Assembly (NCBI RefSeq): GCF_000020365.1
Contig: NC_012108.1
Coordinates: 3,844,001 to 3,908,000 of the forward strand
From: Desulforapulum autotrophicum HRM2
GTDB lineage: Bacteria; Desulfobacterota; Desulfobacteria; Desulfobacterales; Desulfobacteraceae
Length of the DNA: 64,000 nt
Direction of reading: 5' to 3'
Shown: piece after piece, positions 26,036 to 34,775 of the stretch
Position numbering within the stretch: the stretch's first letter is position 1
How the letters are laid out: each line of letters begins with the position of its first letter
Notes under the pieces: generated by a model
Told to the model about the DNA's origin: nothing
Databases searched by the model: none
The model's input: the letters and a program-made list of their open reading frames with translations, nothing else
Made by a program: the position numbers and the translations under genes

Positions 26036-27294
26036 TGTTTGATTTGTTTATCTCCCCCCTGACGGAAACTTATTTCCAGAAAGCGCTGATTGGCGGATCA
26101 ATTGTCGCCATCGTTGCCGCTGTTGTGGGTTGCCTTGTGGTCCTCAGACGGATGGCTTTCCTGGGAGATGCACTGTCCCATGCCATGATTGCAGGGGTTG
26201 CCGGTGGATATCTTGTGATGAAATTCTTTTTCGGGCTGGAAGCCCATGCGCCCGGCATGCTTTTAGGATCATTGATTGCTGCGATTTCAACGGTTGCACT
26301 CATCAGTTTTGTCTCAAGGATATCTCGAGTAAAAGAAGATACCGCCATTGGAATCATGTACACAGGCATTTTTGCCCTGGGGGTCGTTTTTGTATCCATT
26401 TTCAGACATTATATACATATAGATCTGATGCATTTTATCATGGGAGACATTCTTGGAGTTGCGGATACGGACCTCTGGGTCAGTGCCTTTGTGGCTGCCA
26501 CTGTTCTTACCATTCTAATTCTTTTTTTCAGGCATTTCCAATTAGCTACTTTTGATCCGATCATGGCGGCATCCATCGGGCTACCGGTTGTCTTTCTGGA
26601 TTATCTTTTAACAACATGTGTATCGCTGGTTGTTGTGAGTGCAGTAAGTATGGTTGGGGTCATCCTTGTGGTTGGCCTCTTAATCACACCGGCGGCAACT
26701 GCCTATCTGCTCAGCGACCGGCTGGATAAAATGATGATGCTTGCATCCCTGTTCGGCTTTACCAGCGTGGTCGGCGGCCTATATCTCTGCGTCTGGCTTG
26801 ATTCTTCCGGCGGCGGAGCGATCATGCTTTTCTGTACACTCCAATTTCTTGTTGTACTGACTGTGGCGCCTAAATATGGTCTTTTATCACGGTGGATCCG
26901 ACTGCGAAACCTCATCCCCCAGCAAAATATTGAAGATATACTCACAACAATACTTCGATATGACAAATCTACTCCAAAAAATATTATCGCAAAATACGTC
27001 GAAACGGGGAAAGGTCTCAATAGAGCGTTAAGGCAAATGATACAAGACAACTTATTATTAGAAAAAAATTCATATTATACGCTTACCGAAAAAGGTTTGA
27101 TTGAGGCAAAAAAAGTGCTGCGGGCTCACAGGCTTTGGGAAACGTATCTTGAAAAGATCGGCACCCCTGAAAATGAAGTACATCCAACAGCTCACCACCT
27201 AGAACATCTCCATGGCAAGGAGACCATTGACTATCTTGACAAAAAACTTGGAAGCCCCAAAAAAGATCCCCATGGAAAAATGATTCCAGAATAG
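26035..27294 (+). CDS. Metal ABC permease fused to a DtxR/MntR-like C-terminal domain
   Basis: Residues 1-285 are a cluster A-I metal permease with about eight hydrophobic segments (LVVLRRMAFLGDALSHAMIAGVAGGYL, VSMVGVILVVGLLITPAATAYLLSDR). Residues 300-419 resemble an iron-dependent repressor: a winged-helix-like stretch (KNIIAKYVETGKGLNRALRQMI, YYTLTEKGLIEAKKVLRAHRLWE) and the metal/dimerisation part with HPTAHHLEHLHGKETIDYLDKKLG. Typical permeases of this family have ~280 residues. Fusions of this kind occur in several phyla; the repressor-like part may sense the transported metal at the membrane. Whether it binds DNA is unknown. Last gene of the operon. Confidence 0.93.
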   Translation: MFDLFISPLTETYFQKALIGGSIVAIVAAVVGCLVVLRRMAFLGDALSHAMIAGVAGGYLVMKFFFGLEAHAPGMLLGSLIAAISTVALISFVSRISRVKEDTAIGIMYTGIFALGVVFVSIFRHYIHIDLMHFIMGDILGVADTDLWVSAFVAATVLTILILFFRHFQLATFDPIMAASIGLPVVFLDYLLTTCVSLVVVSAVSMVGVILVVGLLITPAATAYLLSDRLDKMMMLASLFGFTSVVGGLYLCVWLDSSGGGAIMLFCTLQFLVVLTVAPKYGLLSRWIRLRNLIPQQNIEDILTTILRYDKSTPKNIIAKYVETGKGLNRALRQMIQDNLLLEKNSYYTLTEKGLIEAKKVLRAHRLWETYLEKIGTPENEVHPTAHHLEHLHGKETIDYLDKKLGSPKKDPHGKMIPE

Positions 27295-27529
27295 ACTGGG
27301 CAGAGAAAACGTTCCCTATACCTTACTTTCTCCCACGACCTGCAGGGAAAAATTCAAGTAGTCATTTGGAAATTAAACTCAAAAATTTATGTCAGACTAA
27401 AAACTCTATTTTATTTCACAATTCTCTCTAATTTTCCCAATCATTTCCTGTTAACATTTTCACCAGGATTTTATTATTAAAGCCAATTGACAAATTGCTT
27501 TTACATGAGTTCAATCAAGGAAATGAAAT

Positions 27530-29371
27530 ATGAACAACCCATTGAATTGTGACCGTAGAGATTTCATAAAATATGCCGGACTGGGAGTTGCTGCAATGTC
27601 CTTTGGAGGGATGCTACTCTCTTCCAACGCAGGCGCAACCTCCATGGCGGCTGTAAACACGGATGAGGTTGATACGGATGTCCTGATCGTCGGTGGCGGT
27701 GTTTCAGCAACCTTTGCCGCGGTCAAGGCAGCGGCAAAGGGCGTCAAAGTAACCCTCGTTGACAAGGGATATGTGGGCCGATCCGGTCTGACGCCCTATT
27801 TTAATGGTTTTGCGTATTATGACCCCAACGATCCAGACAGTACGACTCCGGAAGCCTGGCACCATGGATTCATGTGGGCAACGGAATCGATATCAAGAAA
27901 AGATTATATTGATATGTTCCTCGAAGATTCAAAGGCCCGGTGGGATGAAATCAGTTCATGGGTCGGCCTGCAACCGAACAAGGCAGGCAAAGGCCCTTTC
28001 CTGAGAAAGCAGATAGAAAAAAGCGGCACCCAGATCATTGAGGGCGTCATGATTACCGAACTCCTTGAAAAGGACGGCAGGGTCATCGGCGCCGTAGGAC
28101 TCCCCAGGGAAGAAGATAAAACCATTATATTCAGGGCGGGTGCTGTGGTGCTATGTACCGGTGCAGGCACATTCAAGGCACCGGGATGGCCTGCATCCCC
28201 CAATACTTTTGACGGACACATCATGGCCTACAAGATAGGCGCGCAAATCGCTGGAAAAGAGTGGAATGATTTTCACGGAACCAATCCGACAACTCCCGGG
28301 GACTGTTTCGGTAACCATGGTGGACCTTTGACCGGGCCCCTTTTCGGAGCAACGGATCCAACCGCCCATAGTCTCAGACATATGTTCTGGTCAGCCTATG
28401 ACGGTGTTTCTGCAGCCAGTTTGGATATTGACAGCTCTGCCCCCAAAAGAGAGCGTGGCGACAGTCCGGGGCGTCCTGGCCGAGGACCTGGCGGGCATGG
28501 AGACGGCCAGGGGCCTGGTAACGGCCCTGGTGGCCCAGGCAGGCTGGGAAAAGGTCCAGGTCCTGATGGCGGCGGCCCTGGTGGCCCTGGTGGCCCTGGT
28601 GGACCTGGCGGAAGGATGCAGGTACTGGGTGCCACTCTTGGCGCTGCTGAACACAGGATGGACGGCATATTCCCAAAGGATGACCGCTGCTGGTCAGGAA
28701 TTGACGGTCTTTATGCCGCGGGGGATGCCATGTGCACCGGCGGTGTCGGAACATTAGGGTCCGCCAGCCCCGGATGTGCGGTCCAGGGGGCAAGGGCAGG
28801 AGTCCATGCGGCAGAATATTCCCGGCAAAACAAGAAGGTTCATCTGAGCAGAACAGCGACAAACAGCATCCAGAAACGGATTTTTGAAGCACGCACCCGG
28901 GAAAAAGGGTATTCACCCAAATGGGTCACCCGGGCGCTTCGAAACATTATGATGCCCTACTATGTACTGTATGTGAAAAGGCAGGACCGGCTTGAGGCGG
29001 CACTCACCAACGTCAACTATCTCAAAGAACATTTTGTACCCAGGTTGATTGCTAAAGATCCCCATGAACTGCGACTTGCCCTGGAAACAGAAAACATGAT
29101 TTTTAATGCCCAGATGAAGCTTAAGGCATCCATGTTCAGAAAAGAGAGCAGACACAGCCACTTCAGGGAAGACTTCCCATTCAGGGATGATAAAAACTGG
29201 CTTTCCTTTGTTATTCTTCAAAAGGACGGTGAAAAAATGGGGGTGAAAAAATGGGATATTCCAAAAAAGTGGATACCGGCCTCTTTGTCAAAGATGTCCT
29301 ATGAAGAAAGATATATTGATCGTTATCCCGGAGAGGCGGAATACTTGAAAACCCATGGGGTAAAAAGTTAG
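27530..29371 (+). CDS. Tat-exported FAD-dependent fumarate-reductase-like flavoprotein with Gly/Pro-rich insert
   Basis: The 613-residue protein begins with a twin-arginine signal (CDRRDFIKYAGLGVAAMSFGGMLL). An FAD-binding Rossmann block follows (DVLIVGGGVSATFAAVKAAAKGVKVTLVDKG), then YVGRSGLTPYFNG, a GAVVLCTGAG block, and near the C-terminal half DGLYAAGDAMCTGGVGTLG, all typical of succinate dehydrogenase/fumarate reductase/APS-reductase-type flavoproteins. Residues ~312-360 are an unusual Gly-Pro-rich run (GPGGPGRLGKGPGPDGGGPG) placed before the AAEHRMDGIFP block. AAGGAAATGAAAT precedes the ATG. The small ferredoxin gene follows, so electron transfer in the periplasm is likely. The substrate cannot be read. 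Confidence 0.88.
   Translation: MNNPLNCDRRDFIKYAGLGVAAMSFGGMLLSSNAGATSMAAVNTDEVDTDVLIVGGGVSATFAAVKAAAKGVKVTLVDKGYVGRSGLTPYFNGFAYYDPNDPDSTTPEAWHHGFMWATESISRKDYIDMFLEDSKARWDEISSWVGLQPNKAGKGPFLRKQIEKSGTQIIEGVMITELLEKDGRVIGAVGLPREEDKTIIFRAGAVVLCTGAGTFKAPGWPASPNTFDGHIMAYKIGAQIAGKEWNDFHGTNPTTPGDCFGNHGGPLTGPLFGATDPTAHSLRHMFWSAYDGVSAASLDIDSSAPKRERGDSPGRPGRGPGGHGDGQGPGNGPGGPGRLGKGPGPDGGGPGGPGGPGGPGGRMQVLGATLGAAEHRMDGIFPKDDRCWSGIDGLYAAGDAMCTGGVGTLGSASPGCAVQGARAGVHAAEYSRQNKKVHLSRTATNSIQKRIFEARTREKGYSPKWVTRALRNIMMPYYVLYVKRQDRLEAALTNVNYLKEHFVPRLIAKDPHELRLALETENMIFNAQMKLKASMFRKESRHSHFREDFPFRDDKNWLSFVILQKDGEKMGVKKWDIPKKWIPASLSKMSYEERYIDRYPGEAEYLKTHGVKS
28465..28613 (+). repeat. GGCCCTGGT-type tandem repeat coding a collagen-like insert
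   Basis: Degenerate 9-mers of the GGCCCTGGT kind code Gly-Gly-Pro units inside the flavoprotein. The last four units are nearly perfect (28572-28607). Length can change by slippage without breaking the frame because the unit is a multiple of three. Confidence 0.8.
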
Positions 29372-29470
29372 ACCAAGGGCTTACGGCAGATGGAACATGA
29401 AAAACCAGAGCCTGTGGGGTTAGGCATAGTATGCACAGCACTTTCCGCCGGCTTGCACAACTATATAACT

Positions 29471-29510
29471 TTTTTATATGAAACACTCACCAAAACATTG
29501 CAAACAGAGG
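29471..29510 (-). repeat. Partial REP-like repeat (outer end only)
   Basis: TATATGAAACACTCACCAAAAC and ATTGCAAACAGAGG resemble the outer end of the dispersed repeat (compare 2538-2575). The hairpin part is missing. Confidence 0.5.
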
Positions 29511-29540
29511 CGTGTATCATTCATAGATAGGGGTAGACAA

Positions 29541-29768
29541 ATGACGATAGAAAATATTGACAATGACAAATGTATCGGCTGCGGGACATGCGTTGCCACC
29601 TGCCCTGCCGATGTTATCAGATTGGACAAAATCATTAAACGAGCAAAGATCACATACCCTGAAGACTGTCAGAACTGTCATCTTTGCAGACTGTTTTGCC
29701 CGGTAAGCAATGACGTCATCACCATCTCAGCCAGGACCTGTCTGGAACCGATGATTAGTTGGGGATAA
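29541..29768 (+). CDS. Small 2x[4Fe-4S] ferredoxin-type protein
   Basis: The ATG at 29541 gives 75 residues; the longer frame from 29478 includes repeat sequence and is rejected. Two cysteine clusters can be read: CIGCGTCVATCPADV and CQNCHLCRLFCPV, each fit for one 4Fe-4S cluster, although the second ends CPVSND in place of a canonical CPxxA. No signal peptide is present; it might be co-exported with the Tat flavoprotein as a hitchhiker. It most likely donates electrons to the flavoprotein 170 bp upstream. Ribosome site is weak (GGGGTAGACAA). Confidence 0.85.
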   Translation: MTIENIDNDKCIGCGTCVATCPADVIRLDKIIKRAKITYPEDCQNCHLCRLFCPVSNDVITISARTCLEPMISWG

Positions 29769-29804
29769 CAAGGCCTATTCGGGAAAGGGGTGACCCGTTT
29801 GCCA

Positions 29805-30533
29805 TCACTGTGGAATCTTGGGGGCTGTCATGGGAAGGAATCTTTTTAAAATAAGGGTCAGCAGATGCAGCAGGGCAATGAGGATAAACCCCAGTATAAA
29901 ATAAAAAAGTTTACCATTGTCATGGGTTGAGCCACTGCCAAACAGACACATGATAATGGTGAGGGGGGTAAAGCCTATGAGTGATCCTGTAAGATAGGGC
30001 ACAAATCCAATTTTACAGTATCCGCTGAAAAGGCTTACAAGGGTGGAATTGCTCAAGGGAAACAGCCGGGCATACAGAACCCACAAAAAAGCCCTTTGTT
30101 GAAAGGCAGATCGGTATTTGCCCAATCGATTTTCCAGAAACTCCCAGCGTCCGGGGGAGAGAAAGCGTCGTCCCACCTGGAACAACGTTGCCGCACCCAC
30201 AAGGGATGCCCCCATGGCTATTACTGTCCCAAGCCAGGGGTTGAAGATAGCCCCTGCCCCGGCACTGATCCATAAGCGGGGAACCCCCAGGCTGATAAAC
30301 AGGCCTCCCACCAGAAGGTAAACCAGCATGGCAAGGGGTGTTCCGTATGCCCTGTTCTGAATTGACCCGATAACGTCGCTGATTTTCAAAAAAAAGGCGT
30401 GGCCATCCAGGGATTGAACAAGCAGGGGCAGCAATAAAAGAATCAACCCAATACACAGCGGTTGTATCAGGCGACGACTTCCGTGGTCATGCTGGGGGGC
30501 ACAGAGATCTGATTCTGGAGGACATCTATTCAT
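29805..30533 (-). CDS. TVP38/TMEM64 (DedA-like, VTT domain) membrane protein
   Basis: The 242-residue protein has five to six hydrophobic segments and the VTT-domain pattern: LFISLGVPRLWISAGAGAIFNPWLGTVIAMGASLVGA, then FLWVLYARLFPLSNSTLVSLFSGYCKI with the conserved Arg/Phe block. Family members are proposed lipid scramblases or handlers. Its start overlaps the end of the glycosyltransferase gene by 8 bp, which suggests coupled translation and a joint envelope or lipid-linked task. Confidence 0.88.
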   Translation of the reverse strand: MNRCPPESDLCAPQHDHGSRRLIQPLCIGLILLLLPLLVQSLDGHAFFLKISDVIGSIQNRAYGTPLAMLVYLLVGGLFISLGVPRLWISAGAGAIFNPWLGTVIAMGASLVGAATLFQVGRRFLSPGRWEFLENRLGKYRSAFQQRAFLWVLYARLFPLSNSTLVSLFSGYCKIGFVPYLTGSLIGFTPLTIIMCLFGSGSTHDNGKLFYFILGFILIALLHLLTLILKRFLPMTAPKIPQ

Positions 30534-31305
30534 GGAATGCGCCTCTTGTCTTTTCTGTTTCTTTTAAATTATACCTTAAGGCTCTTTTCTGAAGCCACCA
30601 CACCCCTGCAAGATCGGCAATTCCCACCCATAGGCGGGTGTTTATGCCAAGACCGTATTTGCTGACGCCTTTGAGCCTTGGCCTGTGGGAAACAGGGGTT
30701 TCCGCAACACGATATCCGGCCATGATCATTAATGCCGGAAAAAATCGGTGGGCGTTCCGGAAAAATCGAATTCGGGGAAGACAGGCACTTCGAAACACTC
30801 TCAGGGCACACCCCACATCAGAAATGTTGTCTTTCAGGAGATGGGATCTCAAAGCGTTGGCCACCCGGCTTGAAATTTTCCGGATCAGGGTGTCTGCCCT
30901 TTCTGCCCTTATGCCACAAAGCATATCTACATTCAGTTGTGTCATTTTATCAATTAGTCCGGGAAGATCCGCCGGATCATTTTGACCATCTCCGTCCAGG
31001 GTGGCGATGATCTCTCCCCGGGCTTTTGAAAAACCGGCTTCCAGGGCTGCTGACTGGCCACTGTTGGGAGTCAAATGAATGGCCCGGCAGTTAACGTTGT
31101 TTTGAGCGAAAGAATCAATAATAGAGGGGGTTCTGTCCGAAGAGCCATCATTGACCAGGAGTAATTCCCAGGGGGTGTCAAAATGTTTTGAAGCCACGGA
31201 AAGGATCTCTTCACACACCACTTTAATTCCTTCTTCTTCGTTATAAAATGGAACAATAATGCTGATATTTATTTTTTCCATATGTCCATCCGGGGAAGTA
31301 CGCAT
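30526..31305 (-). CDS. Family 2 glycosyltransferase (dolichol-phosphate-mannose-synthase-like)
   Basis: The 259-residue protein shows the GT-A fold marks ISIIVPFYNEEEGI, LLVNDGSSDRTPSI, AALEAGFSKARGEIIATLDGDGQNDP (the D-x-D-x-x-x-D area) and ISDVGCALRVFRSACL, as in DPMS-like synthases that move a sugar from a nucleotide to a polyprenyl phosphate. No C-terminal membrane helices are evident. A second in-frame ATG at 31281 (MEKINISI) is an alternative start. Coupled to the TVP38-like gene downstream. Confidence 0.92.
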   Translation of the reverse strand: MRTSPDGHMEKINISIIVPFYNEEEGIKVVCEEILSVASKHFDTPWELLLVNDGSSDRTPSIIDSFAQNNVNCRAIHLTPNSGQSAALEAGFSKARGEIIATLDGDGQNDPADLPGLIDKMTQLNVDMLCGIRAERADTLIRKISSRVANALRSHLLKDNISDVGCALRVFRSACLPRIRFFRNAHRFFPALMIMAGYRVAETPVSHRPRLKGVSKYGLGINTRLWVGIADLAGVWWLQKRALRYNLKETEKTRGAFHE

Positions 31306-31337
31306 GATATCTACCTGGATTACTATTTAAAATTCTT

Positions 31338-31406
31338 TTTTATAACCGGCACGGCCGGAGCAAGAAATGGCATCCGGCCACAACGAATATTGAAACTCCG
31401 CCAATG
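31338..31406 (+). repeat. REP-like repeat, medium copy
   Basis: TTTTTATAACCGGCACGGCC, the hairpin arms GGCCGGAGC and GCATCCGGCC, then CAACGAATATTGAAACTCC and CCAATGG. It lies 33 bp upstream of the glycosyltransferase start codon. Confidence 0.85.
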
Positions 31407-31534
31407 GTAAAGTTTCTTAAAAAAAGATATCCCTAAATTTGGGGATTAAAATAGCATCCCAATCATGAAGAAATTGTGAAGATGGATAGTGATCTTAAAA
31501 GGAAGGTGAGCAAATGGGGGAACAGGCAAAATAT

Positions 31535-32374
31535 CTATTGGGGAAGGGGGCGGACCCGCTTGCCCTCCCCCCGATAATCTTCCCGAATTTTTTTCAACTC
31601 TTCTTTTACACCTTTAAATCTTTTTTTCATATCCATCAACCATTGCCCGTGATTGATGACCGCTTCATTACTCAGGGCAATATCGTCTTCCAATGCCATT
31701 GTAAACCTTGGTACACCCGCATCCATATCTATGGAACCATAATTGCTGCACAGCATGCACTGGACTTCATTCCCCTCTGAGAACCGAAAGGTACGGCTAC
31801 CGCAGAGGGGGCAGGCAATCGTATTTTTGAGGGGGGCATCCGCAAAAAGAGATTGTGCAAACGCCTTGGCCAGCTGCCGGTTGTGATCATCTAAAACAAC
31901 TTCTCCCGGCAGGGCAGCGTAAACCATGGCAGACATTTTTTGGGTCAGCCCCATACCCATGAGGAATCCCTCGATATCGAGCAGGGTTCTCCCCGCTTTT
32001 CCCTTCAGCCCGGCCAGCCCGACAGCTATGGCTGGTTTGCGCCGAATTTCAGCACTATGACGGTGAAAGGCGAGGGAGCGATCCAGCAGCTGCTTCAGAG
32101 CGGCATTTGCTCCCAATACATAGGCCGGTGCAGCAATAATAAAGGCATCGGCCTGCTTCATCTGTTCAATTATGATTTCAAGGTCATCCTTTAAATGGCA
32201 AGAGTCGTTGAACAGGCATTGGTAACAGCCGGTGCAGGATTTAATGTTGAAGTCCGAGAGGTGAAGCAGGAATAACTCATGGGGTTCAGCAATGTTCCGG
32301 CTGATCTCCTTGGTCATGATTTCACAGTTGCCGGATTTGCGCGGGGAACCAATCAGTCCCAGTACTCGTTTCAT
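31535..32374 (-). CDS. Iron-sulfur flavoprotein / NADPH-dependent FMN reductase family with zinc ribbon
   Basis: The 279-residue protein starts with an FMN-binding flavodoxin-like block (VLGLIGSPRKSGNCEIMTKE). Cysteines SCTGCYQCLFNDSCHL near residue 47 are spaced as in the iron-sulfur flavoproteins of anaerobes. AAPAYVLGANAALKQLLDR is the second FMN block. A C-terminal part, residues ~188-215, has two CxxC pairs (CPLCGSRTF and CMLCSNYGS), a zinc ribbon not usual for small FMN reductases. It probably carries out electron transfer or reduction of quinones or oxygen species. Good ribosome site AAGGAGTC. It diverges from the sigma-54 regulator gene. Confidence 0.88.
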   Translation of the reverse strand: MKRVLGLIGSPRKSGNCEIMTKEISRNIAEPHELFLLHLSDFNIKSCTGCYQCLFNDSCHLKDDLEIIIEQMKQADAFIIAAPAYVLGANAALKQLLDRSLAFHRHSAEIRRKPAIAVGLAGLKGKAGRTLLDIEGFLMGMGLTQKMSAMVYAALPGEVVLDDHNRQLAKAFAQSLFADAPLKNTIACPLCGSRTFRFSEGNEVQCMLCSNYGSIDMDAGVPRFTMALEDDIALSNEAVINHGQWLMDMKKRFKGVKEELKKIREDYRGEGKRVRPLPQ

Positions 32375-32587
32375 GATGACTCCTTCTAATATGGGTTTAA
32401 GGTCCTGAACTAAATCGCCTGGTTTGAGCGTTTCTCTTTAAAATACTGTTTCCATGAACAGCATAAACTATACCATGGACAAGGTGATTTTATTTTACAT
32501 TTAAATCAAACAGTTACAAACGGGTAAAAGATTGAGGTGCTGTCATGTCTGGGGGTGGCTTATTTATTATCATTATTTGACAGAATA

Positions 32588-32633
32588 ACTGTAATTATAT
32601 TACAGTTTTTTATAAACCATCCTATATTACAGT
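32588..32633 (+). promoter_or_regulatory. Dyad ACTGTAAT-N3-ATTACAGT plus a half-site before the sigma-54 activator
   Basis: A perfect 8-bp dyad lies at 32588-32606 and a further half-site ATATTACAGT at 32624-32633, 24 bp before the regulator ATG. The gap to the divergent flavoprotein gene is 282 bp, so the site could control either gene. The protein that binds is unknown; autoregulation is a reasonable guess. Confidence 0.5.
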
Positions 32634-32656
32634 TTTGTCTGCGGAGGGGAAGAATT

Positions 32657-34231
32657 ATGGTTGATGAGAATGTGTTTTTTAAAAATGTCACCCGTCTGAT
32701 CTGCGGGGATCTGGAAATTGACAAAGCCCTTAAGGAGTGCCTGGACTATATCAGAGCGTTTATTCCCGCAGACGCCATGGGGTTTGTGATTTATCTGCCC
32801 GAACAGAAGATGTTTGAAACCATCGCCAGGGCAGATCTTGCCGGAGCAGACACCAGATCCGTTAAATTCCCTGCGGACACGTTTTATCAGAACCGTATGA
32901 AAACCGATTTTTCAGCACCGCGCATCACTGTGGCACATCCCGGTGACCCAGAAGATTATACGCTGAAGTTCATCCGCCAGGCGGGTTGGATGGACGGTTT
33001 ATCAGCCATTATGATTGAAATGGTACTCACGGGAAAGCGCATGGGGGCGCTGCCCATGATCAGTAAAAAACAAATCCGATATGAAAAAAAACACATCCGC
33101 CTGATTTCCCTGTTAAATGAGCCGTTTGGAATTGCCCTGACAAACTGCCTTCGGTACAGAAAGGTTAAGGAACTCAAGAACCGGTTGTTAGATGATAAGC
33201 GATATCTGGAAAAAGAGCTTTTTCATGTCAATATCCAGGAAATCGTAGGGTCTGATGGAGGCCTTAAAGGTGTTATGGAATCTGTTGCCCAGGTTGCCGC
33301 TTTAAACAGTCCGGTTTTATTGCTTGGTGAAACAGGGGTGGGTAAAGAAGTGATCGCAAAAGCAATCCATATGGCCTCTGGGCGCCGCAGCGGTCCTTTT
33401 ATAAAAGTAAACTGTGGCGCTATCCCTGAATCCCTGATTGACAGCGAACTGTTCGGTCATGAGAAAGGAGCTTTCACAGGTGCATTGTCCCGCAAGTTGG
33501 GAAGATTTGAACGGGCCCATCTGGGCACCATATTTCTGGATGAAATCGGTGAACTGCCATTGGATGCGCAAACGCGACTTCTGAGGGTCCTGGAAGATAT
33601 GGAAATAGAACGGGTCGGCGGGGATGAAACTGTAAGTATAGACAGCAGAGTACTTGCTGCCACCAATCGTGACCTTGATGCAATGATAAAAAACAGACAG
33701 TTCCGTGAAGACCTCTATTTCAGGCTGAAGGTGTTTCCCATAGAAATTCCACCGTTAAGGGACAGGAAAACGGATATCCCGGCCCTGGTGCACTATTTTA
33801 TGCACAAAAAAGCAAAAGAGATTGCATTCCCGGGCATCCCGGCATTGGCCCTGAATTCTCTGCCGATACTCATGGCATATGACTGGCCCGGAAACATCCG
33901 TGAGCTTGAGAATGCAGTGGAGCGGGCTTTGATCACCTGTCGCGGTATGCCACTTTCATTTGACGATCTTGCAACAGCAATCGGGCCGAAAAAAGGGATG
34001 ATTGCTCCAAAGGACACTGATGTAGAGGCTACTGATGGTTTATCTACATTGAATGCAGCAGCAGCGAGTCATATAAGGAAAGCTTTGCAAAAATGCCGGG
34101 GACGCGTGGAAGGCCCCCATGGAGCTGCTGTTCTTCTGGATGTCCATCCGGCCACCCTGAGGCAAAAAATGCGGAGACTCGGGGTGCCTTTTGGTAGGCG
34201 ACACAAGCATTTGTATCAAAAGGGGTGTTAA
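32657..34231 (+). CDS. GAF-domain sigma-54-dependent transcriptional activator
   Basis: The ATG at 32657 has GGAGGGGAAGAATT upstream; the track-like longer frame from 32537 runs through the operator. The 524-residue protein has an N-terminal GAF-like sensor (~1-170), then the AAA+ domain (Walker A LLLGETGVGKEVIAKA, the sigma-54 contact loop KGAFTGALS, Walker B GTIFLDEIGELPLD, YDWPGNIRELENAVERAL) and a Fis-type helix-turn-helix near the end (LLDVHPATLRQKMRRLGV). It has no receiver domain, so a small ligand or redox signal is sensed through GAF. The target may be the divergent flavoprotein gene. Confidence 0.93.
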   Translation: MVDENVFFKNVTRLICGDLEIDKALKECLDYIRAFIPADAMGFVIYLPEQKMFETIARADLAGADTRSVKFPADTFYQNRMKTDFSAPRITVAHPGDPEDYTLKFIRQAGWMDGLSAIMIEMVLTGKRMGALPMISKKQIRYEKKHIRLISLLNEPFGIALTNCLRYRKVKELKNRLLDDKRYLEKELFHVNIQEIVGSDGGLKGVMESVAQVAALNSPVLLLGETGVGKEVIAKAIHMASGRRSGPFIKVNCGAIPESLIDSELFGHEKGAFTGALSRKLGRFERAHLGTIFLDEIGELPLDAQTRLLRVLEDMEIERVGGDETVSIDSRVLAATNRDLDAMIKNRQFREDLYFRLKVFPIEIPPLRDRKTDIPALVHYFMHKKAKEIAFPGIPALALNSLPILMAYDWPGNIRELENAVERALITCRGMPLSFDDLATAIGPKKGMIAPKDTDVEATDGLSTLNAAAASHIRKALQKCRGRVEGPHGAAVLLDVHPATLRQKMRRLGVPFGRRHKHLYQKGC

Positions 34232-34719
34232 TGTAAAACGGATCTTTCCTTGATAAAGGCACATTTATCTCATGTGTGCAATAAACATAAAACTCAAAGA
34301 AGCTTAAAGATTAAAAACCGACGCCCAAAGATTAATGACCCTTTGCATAGGTATTGGGATGTTGAAAAACCACATGATACCAGGGCAATATAAAACCTGA
34401 TATTGCTGGACATTGGATTAATCTTGACGCAAGAATCATTCATTTTTAGTGATTTAAGAGGAGGTGTGGACCGACAGGGATAGTCGGGGGTAGCTTTTCG
34501 ATCACAGGAACCCCGGATTTCATGTTATAGTGCTCGCCTATTGGAAATAAAGGACTTATATATATTGGGGGCTATTCAGTTGAAACGCTTGATAATCTGT
34601 TTTTTTAAAAAAAATTCCATGAATGACAAAAATCAAAAAATCATTTTGATACCGGAGCGTTGGGACAAAACATGGCAAAGATTTAAGTACCGACTAAATT
34701 GTGCTTAAGTTAGAAATAC
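34232..34719. other. AT-rich gap without a gene
   Basis: It contains a GCACAT...ATGTGTGC motif before AATAAA (34255-34284) and a short stem GCAATAT...ATATTGC (34388-34408). I see no ORF worth naming. Confidence 0.5.
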
Positions 34720-34771
34720 TTGATAAGACCCATATTATACCATACTATAAAAAAATTTAAAATTTGAGGAG
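34720..34771 (+). promoter_or_regulatory. Orphaned promoter and Shine-Dalgarno of the chemoreceptor gene
   Basis: TTGATA (34720-34725), 17 bp, TACTAT (34743-34748) form a good promoter, and GAGGAG lies at 34766-34771 directly before the IS1380 end. Removing the element and one copy of the GAATC duplication places GAGGAG eight bases before the ATG at 36639. Confidence 0.6.
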
Positions 34772-34775
34772 AATC

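Noticed and set aside
28374-28916. Minus-strand ORFs rich in Pro, Gly and Arg
   Set aside because: They arise from the Gly-Pro-coding repeat and GC-rich codons of the flavoprotein.
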